In this document: positions 54,500 through 64,000 of the stretch, in pieces
Position numbering within the stretch: the first letter of the stretch is position 1
How the letters are laid out: each line of letters opens with the position of its first letter
NCBI GenBank assembly: GCA_021018995.1
Contig: CM037596.1
Coordinates: 90,775,184-90,839,183 of the forward strand
Length of the DNA stretch: 64,000 nt
Source: Chloranthus sessilifolius
Lineage: Eukaryota; Streptophyta; Magnoliopsida; Chloranthales; Chloranthaceae
Direction of reading: 5' to 3'
Notes under the pieces: generated by a model
Database searches by the model: none
What the model was told of the DNA's origin: nothing
The model's input: only the letters and a program-made list of their open reading frames with translations
Made by a program: the position numbers and the translations under genes

Positions 54500-54768
54500 A
54501 GGTCTCTATTTGTGTTAACGAGACTTTTAGAGACGATTTTTCATATAGTTTCTAAAGTTACCACCTGCCTATACATAAAGTGGACCTTATGGAGATGGCT
54601 ATAGCCTTCTCTAATAAAAGAAATCGAGACGACTTTTAAAATGGCGGTCTCTAATAAAAGAATTGGAGACAGCTTTTGAAATGGCTGTCTCTAATAAATG
54701 GTTATTAGAGACAGGCTTCGAAAAGCCGTCTCCAATAATCGTCTTCAAAAGTCCTTTATTTTGTAGTG
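54500..54768. repeat. Right TIR and subterminal repeats of CACTA
   Basis: GAGACGGC/GAGACAGC-type words and complements lie at about 54521-54740 (less regular than on the left), ending in TTTTGTAGTG at 54768, followed by the TCT duplication. Confidence 0.88.
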
Positions 54769-54771
54769 TCT

Positions 54772-55214
54772 ATATATTAGAACTCATAGACTTTTTCAAT
54801 TTTATAAATTTATTATTATTTTTATGATTTTATAGAGTAATACGTTCAAAGCATGTGCATTTTTACTAGTTGATTTAAAAATATTAATTAATTTTATTTT
54901 AGATTACTCTATATTTAAAAAATGTTACAAAGATATTAAATTCAATTTATAATAAAATAAGGGAAGGAGATTGACTCGTGCATCTCTCTTGGTTCACATG
55001 TTGAGTAAAAGTGAAAAATAAGACACTAATAAAGGTAAAATAGTACTACCTTTTTTAGGCATTACACCAATGAAGGTTATTTAGAAAGAGAACCAAAGTT
55101 AGATGAGGGTTAAAAATGGATTAGTTTAAAATTTGTATCATGTGCTGAACTCATACACCAAGATCTATGTACAAATAAATATCCGCAACCAATCTTGAAA
55201 GTTGAAAGTTGCAC
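54772..55214. other. AT-rich interval
   Basis: No gene or clear repeat seen. Confidence 0.6.
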
Positions 55215-55420
55215 GCAAGGATCAAAATTTCACCCGAAATGACCGAAATTTCAATCCAAATTATCGGTTTCGCGCGGTCCTCACCGAAACGATAATTTGG
55301 ACCGAAATTTCGGTCATATTTTGTATAGGATTGAAATTATTGGCCGAAATTTCGGTCAAATTATCTGTTTCCGGCTGAAATTTTGGCCGATATTTTGATC
55401 CTTGGTTGCACGAATAATCA
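55215..55420. repeat. Word island built on AAATTTCGG
   Basis: GAAATTTCGGTC, CCGAAATTTCGG and GATAATTTGG recur in both orientations. Near the centre is CGCGGTCCTCACCGAAACG; the edge reads GATCCTTGG. A related block follows at 56150-56345. Confidence 0.7.
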
Positions 55421-55439
55421 TAGTGACCAAACTCTCCGA

Positions 55440-55873
55440 CTTTTTGAAAACGGTACAACTAACTCACACTTTTAATAGTAAGTACAACAGAGTTTTTTCA
55501 CGACGAAAACCATTGATTGATTTGAATAAGACGATGGGGATTTTTTTTTGTTCCAATCTTCCTCACAATAGATCTTAAGATCATGACACACCTATCAGAC
55601 GGTCAGATGCTAATTTCACATGACACACATCCGTGAAAGTGAAGGTCAACTCTTTTGCCCATGATTTAGGTCACTTTTGGGGATATGTATCACGTGGAAT
55701 CAACATTTGACCGTTTGATAGGTGGGCCATGATCTTAAGATCTATCGCGAGGAAGATTGGAACAAAAAACAATCTCCATCGTTTGATTCAAATCAATCAA
55801 TGGTTTTAATCCTTGAAAAAATTGTCGTACTTACTATTAAATGGGTGAGAATAGCTGTACCCTTTCAAAAAAC
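55440..55873. mobile_element. Foldback MITE-like element, copy C
   Basis: Ends TTTTTGAAAACGGTACAACT and, inverted, TTTTTTGAAAGGGTACAGCT. Arms include ACCATTGATTGATTTGAAT and CTATCAGACGGTCAG with inverted counterparts. It is the best-preserved of the three copies in the window (others at 14100 and 14528). Confidence 0.78.
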
Positions 55874-56149
55874 TATGGAATAATTCTCCATTTTTTGAAA
55901 AAACAAATAATTTTATAATTATTCATTGACTTTTTCAAACAGTTGTAAGTTTTGAGAATTATTTGTGAATTTCATGAATTTTGAACTTTCCAAAATTTCT
56001 AGAATTTTTCCTAATTTTTTATTTTTCAATTTTTTTTTAGTTTTAATTAATATCTTTTTAAAAATTTTCTCTTTATATTTTAAAAATTTTATCAGTTTTT
56101 TCCAAACTTGATGAAATTTCCCCTATTTTTCCCAAGCTAATAACAGCCA

Positions 56150-56345
56150 ATTTTCAAAATTTCGGTCGGAATGTTTCTATTTTAGGCATGGCCGAAACAA
56201 AACCGAAATTCAAAATTTTGGTCAATTTTGCATGGGGTCCAAAAATTTGGCCAAAATATCTAATTTCAGATTCCGATTTCGATTTCAGTTACCGTCATGC
56301 CGGAACCAAAATTCAACCCGAAATTTTGATACTTGATAACAACTA
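56150..56345. repeat. Second AAATTTCGG-type word island
   Basis: AAATTTCGGTCGGAATG, AACCGAAATTCAAAATTTTG and CCCGAAATTTTGATACTTG. Same vocabulary as 55215-55420, more diverged. Confidence 0.6.
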
Positions 56346-56709
56346 TTGGGAAATGAAGATACGAACGGGTGAAAAGAGCGCTGATAAGATTCAGTTGGTT
56401 TAACAGGAGTAGCGTATAGAAAGGGGTATATAAGTTTTTTATTAGGTGTATCACAGATGCACAAACGTCTGTGCATGATTAATCTCTTTCCACTAATTAT
56501 TATTTTGTGCCAAAAATGTATAAGAAAGATTAGTTTTTACTGCCAAACATGTAAGATTAAAGGCAAAAAAAAATACATTCCTGGCCTAAAAAAATTGATG
56601 AATCTTCTAAGTTTTGACCAGTTTGAGGGCAGGAGATTGAGAAATGCTTCAATTTTCGCTTGTGAACCTAAAACTGAATTCCAACTCATTAATTGAGTTG
56701 GTTACCAAG

Positions 56710-56905
56710 GCTGTGTTTGGGGTCGCTCTTTCGAGGCAAAATGCAGCCCACTTAAAAGAGCGGATTTAAATTGCTTTTTAAAAAAGATTAAATCCAGCTC
56801 TTTTACTCTCTGAAAGAACTAAGAGCACTTACAACCTATTAAAGTGTTCTGCGCGCCAGAGCAAAGAGCTGCTCTTTGCCTCCACAGAACAATCCCAAAC
56901 ACAGC
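56710..56905. mobile_element. Small MITE-like foldback element
   Basis: GCTGTGTTTGGGGTCGCTCT at the left is inverted at the right (GCTGTGTTTGGGATTGTTCT on the minus strand), followed on both sides by GAGGCAAA. About 196 bp, no coding. The TGTTTGGG ends recall PIF/Harbinger MITEs, but no TWA duplication was found. Confidence 0.65.
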
Positions 56906-57120
56906 ATAAAAGAATTTTTTTTATAGGATGAATTAGACGATTAGGATGATTTATGACATGATAAGTGAATTTTATACAAAAATTCACATCAGCACCCTTA
57001 AGTGACTGATTTGTTTGATATATTATATAGGGGGAATGGTCAGGTCCTACCAAGTAGAGCTTGACATCCAATCCTATCCCATCGGAGAATCTTAATTTTC
57101 TTGATTTTCACTTTTTATAT

Positions 57121-57245
57121 CATGACTACTTATGGTATAAGTATGAAACAACTGCCTATTAACCAATGTCAAAATTCAGGAGTACCTTTTAAAGGTCATA
57201 ACTACTTATGGTATTACCATAAACCAACTGCCTATTAAATGCACT
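57121..57245. repeat. Short direct duplication
   Basis: ACTACTTATGGTAT, then AACTGCCTATTAA, occurs at 57123-57162 and again at 57202-57238, separated by unique sequence. Confidence 0.7.
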
Positions 57246-57319
57246 TATAGCTAGAATCTTGAAAAACACCTAGGTACACACGTGAGAGTGAAAAATGGGC
57301 TTTTTTGTTAAGGGATTAA

Positions 57320-57425
57320 AATAATAATAATAATAATAAATAAATACCTCCAATTGATTAAGGGCAGCACCCACAAGGCACCTCTTCTTCTTCTTCTTCT
57401 TCTTCTTCTTCTTCTCTTCTTCTTT
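57320..57425. repeat. (AAT)n and (CTT)n microsatellites
   Basis: About eight AAT units at 57321-57345 and about fourteen CTT units at 57381-57424. Confidence 0.9.
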
Positions 57426-57983
57426 TACGGCACCTCAAAAAATCATAAATCCTCTCGAATCCTAAACATGCTTGTTGAAGCCGTGAACCAGAAAGCCTCT
57501 TGTTGAAACCCTCTTCTTCTTATTCAACTGAAACTCCAAACCACAAACCCACTTGAAAACGGTTGTGGCCCTAGTGGCAGCTCCATTAGAGAAGACCTTT
57601 CTCCACTTTATGCCATGCATGCACCCAGTTCAATTGTCCACGTGTTGAAGTTTAGTCCCCATTATTGGCCCACCACAATTCACAAATGCCATTTAGGGGT
57701 AGGATTCAGTTTCTCAAAGGCCTTCCTACTAGGAACTGAGGAGATGGCACAAATGTCATTTTGACAAATGATGTTTAAAATATATAAACCATAATTGTTA
57801 CTAAGAGACTACAATCTCTATTTGAAATGAAACATACAACACTATAGATGCATTAGCATCAAAATCCCCAACATAAACCTCCAAATAGAGTAACAAATAA
57901 ACACACTCCACAATTTTAAATCCAAACCTATTAGGATGGTCTAGCTGCTCAAAAACAAAAAAAAATGAAATCTAATATTCAAA
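57426..57983. other. 3' flank of the transporter exon
   Basis: No coding signal on either strand. In the sense of the transporter this is its 3' UTR and downstream region; no poly(A) signal was assigned with confidence. Confidence 0.5.
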
Positions 57984-58863
57984 TCATTTTTTCACATTCT
58001 CAATTAAATCCATTGAGGGCTGAGGCCTATACTTATACCACCAAGCCCAAAACAAATAATTTAAGAAGTTGATGACGCTGAGAATGCAAAGCAACCAATA
58101 GAAAAGATTCAAATGGTTTCTATTGAGATTGTTCCCACCAAGCCAACCTCCGCTCTTTGTCACCCCCTTAGTTGCTTGATTCACCAATTGCACCAATATG
58201 GTGCTCAAGTAATACCCAAGTGCCATAGAACACCAAAATAATGAAGTTGACATGGATTTCAATCCCTTTGGAGCCTCAGAGTAGAAGAATTCAAGGAGCC
58301 CAACAGAAGTAAACATATCAGCAATTCCAAATATGAAGAACTGGAAGGACAACCAGAAGGTACTGATAGGCAAGGGTTGGAGCACTGGGATCGCATCAAG
58401 CATGCCATGTGTTTTCGCGATATCTTTCCGCTTCACCTCCATGATCGCAGCCACAGCCATGGACGCCGACGAGATAAGTAGGCCTACACCGATGCGCTGT
58501 AAGTGGGTGATGCCCGTGGGGTGGCCAGTGAGTTTTCTAGCAAAGGGAACGAAGATGCGATCGTAGATGGGAATGAGGATGATCATGAATGCCATGGGGA
58601 TGATCGGTAGGGATGCAGGTGGAATGTTAAAGGTACCGGTGATTCGTGAGTCCATCGTGACGCCTTGTTGGATGCTGAAGGTTTGGAGTTGGGCGAGGCA
58701 CGTACTCATGATGATGGTGCTCAGGAAGATGGGGATCATGCCTAGGATGATCTTTGCGTTCTCGACTTGGGTGACCCGGCACAGCTTCCATTGGCTTGGT
58801 ATTTGTTCTTTTGATGATTCGAAATTTTTCGGTCCACGTTGAATTGCTGCTTTGTCTAGGAAC
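57984..58863 (-). CDS. NRT1/PTR family (NPF) transporter, last exon
   Basis: The exon starts after acceptor ACATCTTAG|G at 58863 and reads [17 protein letters not shown], then [17 protein letters not shown], the hallmark entry into the C-terminal half of NPF proteins. Six membrane segments follow ([19 protein letters not shown] to [12 protein letters not shown]), with [20 protein letters not shown], highly conserved in the family. It ends [13 protein letters not shown] and stop at 57984; 293 codons, about half of a 580-600-residue transporter. NPF proteins move nitrate, peptides or hormones across membranes with protons; the substrate cannot be told. No stop or frameshift. Upstream exons are not visible up to 64000, so the gene has a long intron, or is truncated by the transposons there. 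Confidence 0.9.
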
Positions 58864-58867
58864 CTAA

Positions 58868-59815
58868 GATGTTAATTTCCAAAGAAATGGTTAAAACTCA
58901 TCGATATAGAAGCAAATCCATGGAATTCAAGCTAATTGCAATTGAAAATTTTAAGAGGTCCACTCTAATGGAAGCTAAAATGCTTTAACCAATTTCTTGA
59001 AATTTAGGGTGATGAAGTACAAATGTGCGCGTGCCAAAACAAATTTGTAACAAAGTAAGGGGCATGCCCTCTATATCATCATTCAAATCAAATCATCCCT
59101 AGCTTTTAATTATATAAGCAAGCCATATATTTTTTAAGTAGAAAGGAATTTATTATAAGGCCTAGATCGAGTAGGGATGCAGATTCGGTTAAATGAATCA
59201 AAATCAAAACTAAAAATTTTGACTTTTGGTTAAGTTCAACCTGAACCAAAACCAAATCGAAACTAATTGGTGAAGTTTCATTTTTTCAAATCACGAAACA
59301 AAAATTGAACTGAAACTAGAAATTTCAGTTTGTTTTTTTTTTCCTTTTTTTAAATTCTTTTTTTGGTTTTTTCAATTTTCTAATCCTACCTAATTGATTT
59401 TCAGTTTCCGCCACTCATTGGAACCGAACAGACTTAGACTAACACGAGAAAAAAAGAAAAAAAGAGTGACGTGAGAGAAGTATTTCTAACACGAGAAAAG
59501 AAATAGTGTAGTTGTGTAGTTGATAAATGCATTTTGATTTTCTAGAGAGCGCAGTTAACTGAAACAGTAACTCAATGTGCTAATTAAACACAAAACTGCA
59601 AATTAGGGGATTATTTATAAATAAGTGACACAAGGGGAGGCATTTATAAATATACATAGGGGATATATGCCAAAACACCCTTTTTATTATACTACTAGGT
59701 GACTTCACCTATACTCACTATAAATATAAGAATGAAACATCATTTCTTTCTTTTTCTAATATGGATGATATTTAAGTCTCTGTTGTTTCATTAATGTGTT
59801 TGAAATATTAACCCA
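58868..59815. other. Probable intron sequence of the NPF gene
   Basis: AT-rich, with a GAACCAAAACCAAATCGAAA / GAAACTAGAAATTTC word stretch at 59185-59345. No NPF exon recognised on the minus strand. Confidence 0.5.
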
Positions 59816-59818
59816 CAT

Positions 59819-59945
59819 TAGGGCTGTGCATTTTTTGGACCAAACCGACCAAACCGAACCGAACTGTCGGGTTTGGTCCGGTTTGGAAGGGTACCGGTTT
59901 AGGTTTGGTTTGGTTTCGGTTCCAAGCGGAACCGAACCAACTCTA
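59819..59945. repeat. hAT-type terminal sequence with GGTTTGG words
   Basis: TTAGGGCTGTGCATTTTTTG opens the stretch, as hAT terminal repeats do, followed by ACCGAACCGAACTG and GGTTTGGTTTCGG words. The matching right end was not found after 63082. Confidence 0.5.
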
Positions 59946-59952
59946 GTTGTAA

Positions 59953-59954
<2 letters not shown>

Positions 59955-60004
<50 letters not shown>
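59955..60004. repeat. (TA)n microsatellite
   Basis: About 25 TA units. Confidence 0.95.
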
Positions 60005-60008
<4 letters not shown>

Positions 60009-60119
60009 ATAGGCGGAGGCTTTGCTAAATTTTAAAGAGCATTTAAAGTAAATTTAATATTTTATATAAAACCTACCTAGTCGCCTATTGGTAAAGAGTA
60101 AACACTAAACACTAAAGAA

Positions 60120-60425
60120 AGCCTCTCGTCCCTCTCTATTCTCATTTCCCTCATCCTCTACTTCTATTCCAACGCCTGCTAAAAACCCTAAGCCCTCTTT
60201 TTTTTTTTTTGAAATTGCCTAAGCCCTCTTTCCCTCTCTATTCCCCCATCCTCTACTTCTTCTATTCTAATGCTTGCTAAATTAAAAACCCTTAGCCCTC
60301 TTCTTTTTTTTGGAAATTGCCTAAGCCCTCTTTCCCTCTCTATTCCCTCATCCTCTACTTCTTCTATTCCAACGCCTGCTAAAAACTCTAAACCTTTTTT
60401 TTTTTTTTGGAAATTGCCTAAGCCC
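60120..60425. repeat. Tandem repeat of about 120 bp, three copies
   Basis: CTCTATTCCCCCATCCTCTA or a variant, CTTCTATTCCAACGCCTGCT, AAAAACCCTAAGCCCTC, a T-run and GGAAATTGCCTAAGCCCTC recur in order at 60120-60230, 60230-60330 and 60330-60425. Confidence 0.85.
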
Positions 60426-60697
60426 TATTTTGAAGCCTTGCGATTTCACGATTTGCGAAGCCAGCTGCCGTAAAAAAAAATTTAAAAGAAGAAAAACAAG
60501 AACAAGAAGACCCTAATCCAAAGAAGAAGACCCTACATTATGTAAGTTCTTTTTCCTATTATTTTTTTTCTTTGGTTCTGTTGGATTTCATGCTTGAGGG
60601 TTGAGGGTTTGTTTTTATTCACTATTTTTCATTAGACAATAGAGATCATTTTTTTGTGCCAAACTGTCAATATATCATATATTAAAAGTTATTTTTG

Positions 60698-60698
<1 letters not shown>

Positions 60699-60750
<52 letters not shown>
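60699..60750. repeat. (TA)n microsatellite
   Basis: About 26 TA units, 57 bp before the hAT transposase start codon. Confidence 0.95.
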
Positions 60751-60752
<2 letters not shown>

Positions 60753-60806
60753 CGAGTTGGACCAGGTTTCCGAGTTGACTCCATCTTTTTCTTCTCTTTA
60801 TATTAG

Positions 60807-63082
60807 ATGGCTTCATCAAAGATGTCAAAGAATGCCGCATCGAAGCCAACCACAGAAATGGATGTGAGTGAGCCAACTGTTGAAGGCGGTCCTGATCGAT
60901 CCTCCAATGTGAGTAACACTGCTACTCTTTCTATTAAAGGTAGTAGGCGATGGTCCATAGTTTGGGATCATTTTACGGTCGTAAGGTGGACTGAAAAGGG
61001 AGAGGCCAAGAAATTGCTGAATGTAATTATTGTAAAAAGTCATACAAGTGTACGACTAAACATAGTGGAACTAGCTCAATGAAGACACATATTGAAACTC
61101 AATGTCTTAAATATCTTGGAAGGGTTGTAAATAAGAAGCAAAAGACTTTAGTTTTCAAACATAATATGAATGAGAAGGGAGAGACTAAAGGTAAAGAACT
61201 CATAGTGGTGGCTTTTAATGTTGAGACTTGTAGGAGAGCATTAGCCGATTGCATTTGTCCTAGGTGGACAAAAATCCCAAGCTGCACAACGATTGTCAAA
61301 GACTGTTGGAATGTCTTTGTGGATCCAAAGATTAAATTGAAGAGTTTTCTTAAAGGCCAACGACTATGTCTTACAATAGATACATGGACATTCATTCAAA
61401 ACTATAATTATATGTGTCTCACTGCTCACTTCATTGATAGTGATTGGAAAATACATAAAAGAATTATTAACTTTTGTCAGATAGAAAATCACAAAGGTGA
61501 AACACTAGGTAAGACAGTTGAGCAATGTTTTCTTCAATGAGGCATCAAATTTTTTTTAACAATAACTGAAGACAATGCTAATTTGAACAATGATTTAATA
61601 CAATTCATAAGGAGGAAGTCAAAAAGTAGAAACGATACAATATTGGAACACGAACACTTACACATAAGATGTTGTGCCCATATTCTAAATCTCAGTGCGT
61701 GAGGGTTTGAAGGACATGGATGACCCCATTGTCAAGGTGAAGAATGCCATTCGATACGTGAGGTCATCTCCGCAAAGATGGAAAATGTGGACACAATGTG
61801 TAGAGATTAAGAAAATTGAGAGCAAATGTCACGTTTGTCTTGACGTAGCCACTAGGTGGAATTACACTTATGTGATGTTGGATGATGACCCAAATTTTAT
61901 ATGTGCGGTTAGTGAGGAAGATGGTGTAGATGGATGCATTCATGGGAGATGGAAAAGAGTGAAAAAGTCTATGGGGCCGCACGATTTGAAAGATTGGAAG
62001 AAGGTGAGGTTGTTTGTCAAACATGAGTTAAAATCTCGGAAAAACGATACGTATCGTTCAGCCTCAAACTGATATGTATCGGACGATACATTCCAATGTA
62101 TCGTTCCATATTTTATAATTTTGTATGGGAGGCACCGATACGGTACATTGAATGTATCGTATCGGTGAGGTCCAAAACCAATACGTATCGGTATCGGATG
62201 ATATTTTGACCGATGTTGTCAAGTTCCTTAATCTATTCTATGAAGCAACCTTATGATTTTTCGGATCCAAATATGTAACTTCAAATATTTTTTTCATTGA
62301 GTTAATGTTTATTCATGAAAAGATAAGTGACGAGTGTAGAAATAAGCTTCCTCTCTTAGCATCTATGGCAGAAGAGATGAAGTGGAAGTTTGATAAATAC
62401 TGGAGAAATATAGACACAACTAATATGTTATTATATATTGCATAGTTCTTGATCCCCGATATAAGATGTGGTATATTTCATGGAAATTTCAACAAATCTA
62501 CAGTAAAGTGATAACTACTGAGATAATTTTCAAAGTAAAAAATGTCATGTCTCGTTTATTTGAAGCTTATGCCGAAAATGAAACAAGCGGCAAGACCAAA
62601 TAGAAAAACAATCGTCCGATAGAGGAATGAGTAGTACTAGTAGTGGGACAAATGATGAACGGATATTGATTATGTCCACATTTAGAAGGCATTTAGAGGA
62701 AGAAACTTCAATGGAAAAAAAATCAGAGATAGAAAAGTATTTAGCGGAGGCTTATGAAGATGCGACAAAAAACAAATTTGATTTATTGGCATGGTGGAAA
62801 ATCAACTCTGCTAGATATCATGTGCTTGGAAAAGTTCCACGAGATGTACTTGCAATCCCTGTATCCACGGTAGCTTCGGAGTTAGCATTTAGCACAGTGG
62901 GTCGCATCTTAGATCCTTTTCGTAGTGCATTATCTCCAAAGATGATTATGGTTGAGGCCCTCATATGTGGGCTAAATTGGATCTGTTCTTCCTCTTCTTC
63001 AATTTGCCTTAGAGATGTGATGGATGACTTGGAAAAATTTGAGAGGCTTGAGTCGGGTATATTTCATGATTTCTTCCTTTAA
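60807..63082 (+). pseudogene. hAT-family transposase (RICESLEEPER-type), broken
   Basis: Starts MASSKMSKNAASKPTT. A BED zinc finger follows: SIVWDHFTVVRWTEKGEAK then, after a one-base frameshift near 61015, CNYCKKSYKC and TSSMKTHIETQC. Later come LSTID-like LCLTIDTWTFIQNYNYMCL, TAHFIDSDWKIHKRIINF, DVATRWNYTYVML, IFFIELMFIHEKISDE, EEMKWKFDKYW and the C-terminal dimerisation region DLLAWWKINSARYHVLGKV, VASELAFSTVGRILDPFRS. hAT transposases cut and paste DNA. Several stops and shifts and an inserted word island (62035-62220) disrupt it. Matching terminal repeats could not be paired. Confidence 0.88.
62035..62220. repeat. Word island built on CGATACGTATCG inside the hAT gene
   Basis: CGATACGTATCG, GTATCGGACGATAC, GTATCGTATCGGTGAGGTCC and GTATCGGTATCGG fill about 180 bp between transposase codons (SRKN before, VVKFLNLFYEATL after). 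It interrupts otherwise collinear coding sequence, so it behaves like an insertion. Confidence 0.75.
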
Positions 63083-63418
63083 TTATAAATTTTTAATATT
63101 ATAGCAATAAATTGTTTTACTATTTCACATATTTTAGTTACAAACTTGTTTGTAATTTTTGTGTTTTTTGGTTTAGAACTTATAATAGAGGATGAGGGAA
63201 TTGCATCCAATCCTATACTCGACTCATAGATCTTGACAATTAGAGCAGTTGGTGGTCTAGTATGGTTGGTTGTTTAAGGTTGATAAATGGTTTTGTGGTT
63301 TGTTGAAAAGTAAAAACTGTTTTGATGGTCTATGGGTTGAGCAGTTGATTTTTTGTTTTATTTAAACAATTAAACTTTGACTCTTCTACTCTCTCATGGA
63401 ATGAAAGTGGTGACTGTG
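63083..63418. other. AT-rich interval
   Basis: 3' flank of the hAT transposase; no feature recognised. Confidence 0.6.
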
Positions 63419-64000
63419 TGTAACGACCCTAAAATTTGGAACAAGAACCTAACTGCTTCAATATGCGTGTCTGACACGGAAATTGAGACAAATTAAAAAA
63501 TTTATAATCAATATTATTAAGAATAAATTCAACCCGTAGTTAGAGGAAGTCAGGTACGACTTCGTGTGTAAGTATGAGGCTAGGAAGATGTCGATGCGGC
63601 ACGTTACGCCGTAGCGACCGTGTTCGCGCTTCATACCGAAGTCAAGCTTAGGGCTTAAACTGAAATATCATAGATATTCCAATCCCTTAGCTTATAAGAG
63701 AAGGAATGGGATCAATGGGAGTTCATTTCCTTCTTCTTCTTCTGCTTGTTCTGATATAGCCTAAACCTAAGCTAAGAGATGATGGGTTAAAACAGCTTGT
63801 CAGAGAACTGTGTGTGAGAGAGCTTAGGTTAGCGATTACTTGATTGGAGAGGTTGAAATCGACGTTAGTACGTCGTCTTTGATTCGGTAAGAAGGCGTGC
63901 CTTCGCTACGCGTCAAAGCGGAGCTGCTAATTGCCAGTTCCGAGTCAAGGGGGTAACAAATCTCAAATTCTGGATCTGAAATCCTCTTCCGAATCGTTTT
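63419..64000 (+). repeat. Start of another chromovirus-type LTR
   Basis: TGTAACGACCCTAAAATTTG at 63419 matches the 3' LTR start at 42281, and TATGCGTGTCTGACACGG with GAAATTGAGACAAATT parallels 42320-42355. The LTR runs beyond the window end. No polypurine tract precedes it, so it is either a 5' LTR or a solo LTR. Confidence 0.75.

Larger units (their letters stand above)
27597..54768. mobile_element. CACTA (En/Spm) transposon with captured genes (Pack-CACTA)
   Basis: Left end CACTACAAAAAATAAGACTA; right end, reverse-complemented, CACTACAAAATAAAGGACT. Both are flanked by TCT, the 3-bp target duplication expected of CACTA elements. Inside each end lie GGAGACGGC subterminal repeats in both orientations. 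No transposase frame was found, so the element is probably non-autonomous. It carries minus-strand exon fragments of at least five plant genes at 29288-31679 and two nested retroelements. Without those two insertions the CACTA body is about 9.8 kb. Confidence 0.88.

Noticed and set aside
1-64000. tRNA or rRNA genes.
   Set aside because: None seen by eye; the tRNA-like matches found are primer binding sites of retroelements only.

Overview
The window is repeat-dense nuclear DNA of a flowering plant. It holds Athila-type and chromodomain Ty3/gypsy retrotransposons with plant tRNA primer sites, a CACTA DNA transposon carrying pieces of plant genes (auxin response factor, ferredoxin-dependent glutamate synthase), a hAT transposase and one exon of an NRT1/PTR-family transporter. 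The species cannot be named from sequence alone. No gene is complete, and almost every coding region is a broken transposon gene.

Layout. 1-9100: Athila-type element on the minus strand (3' accessory fragment, integrase, RT, protease, gag, tRNA-Asp-like primer site, 5' LTR; the 3' LTR lies outside). 9102-11038: chromovirus-type solo LTR. 11042-16350: AT-rich sequence with foldback elements and microsatellites. 16359-20745: minus-strand 3' half of a chromovirus-like element (accessory ORF plus LTR). 20746-26826: plus-strand chromovirus lacking its 5' half. 26852-27082: LINE fragment. 27597-54768: CACTA transposon, about 27.2 kb, with TIRs, a GAGACGGC subterminal array and a perfect TCT target duplication. 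It contains exon fragments of at least five host genes, a nested chromovirus (32374-44905) and a nested gag-only copia-like element (47273-52072, perfect AATAT duplication). 55440-57250: MITE-like elements. 57984-58863: last exon of an NPF transporter. 60807-63082: broken hAT transposase. 63419-64000: start of another chromovirus-type LTR.

Most interesting signal. The LTR retroelements share features beyond the standard gag-pol plan. (1) Several carry a 3' accessory ORF of about 470 codons. (2) Their LTRs hold a short acidic reading frame behind a splice-acceptor-like site, kept mostly by synonymous change. In the nested chromovirus the phase fits a donor at the end of the accessory ORF, so the accessory protein may get its acidic tail from an exon inside the LTR. 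(3) Each element has islands of a short palindromic word repeated about every 19-22 bp. The word differs from element to element, and the islands sit in the LTR and, in two elements, just before the accessory ORF. I suggest, as a hypothesis, an element-encoded DNA-recognition and activation or anti-silencing system. (4) The chromoviruses also show intron-like inserts in gag-pol, a conserved 3' noncoding block and a conserved LTR hairpin.

The CACTA element is a second find: a Pack-type transposon whose captured exons all lie on one strand with introns and splice sites still visible.
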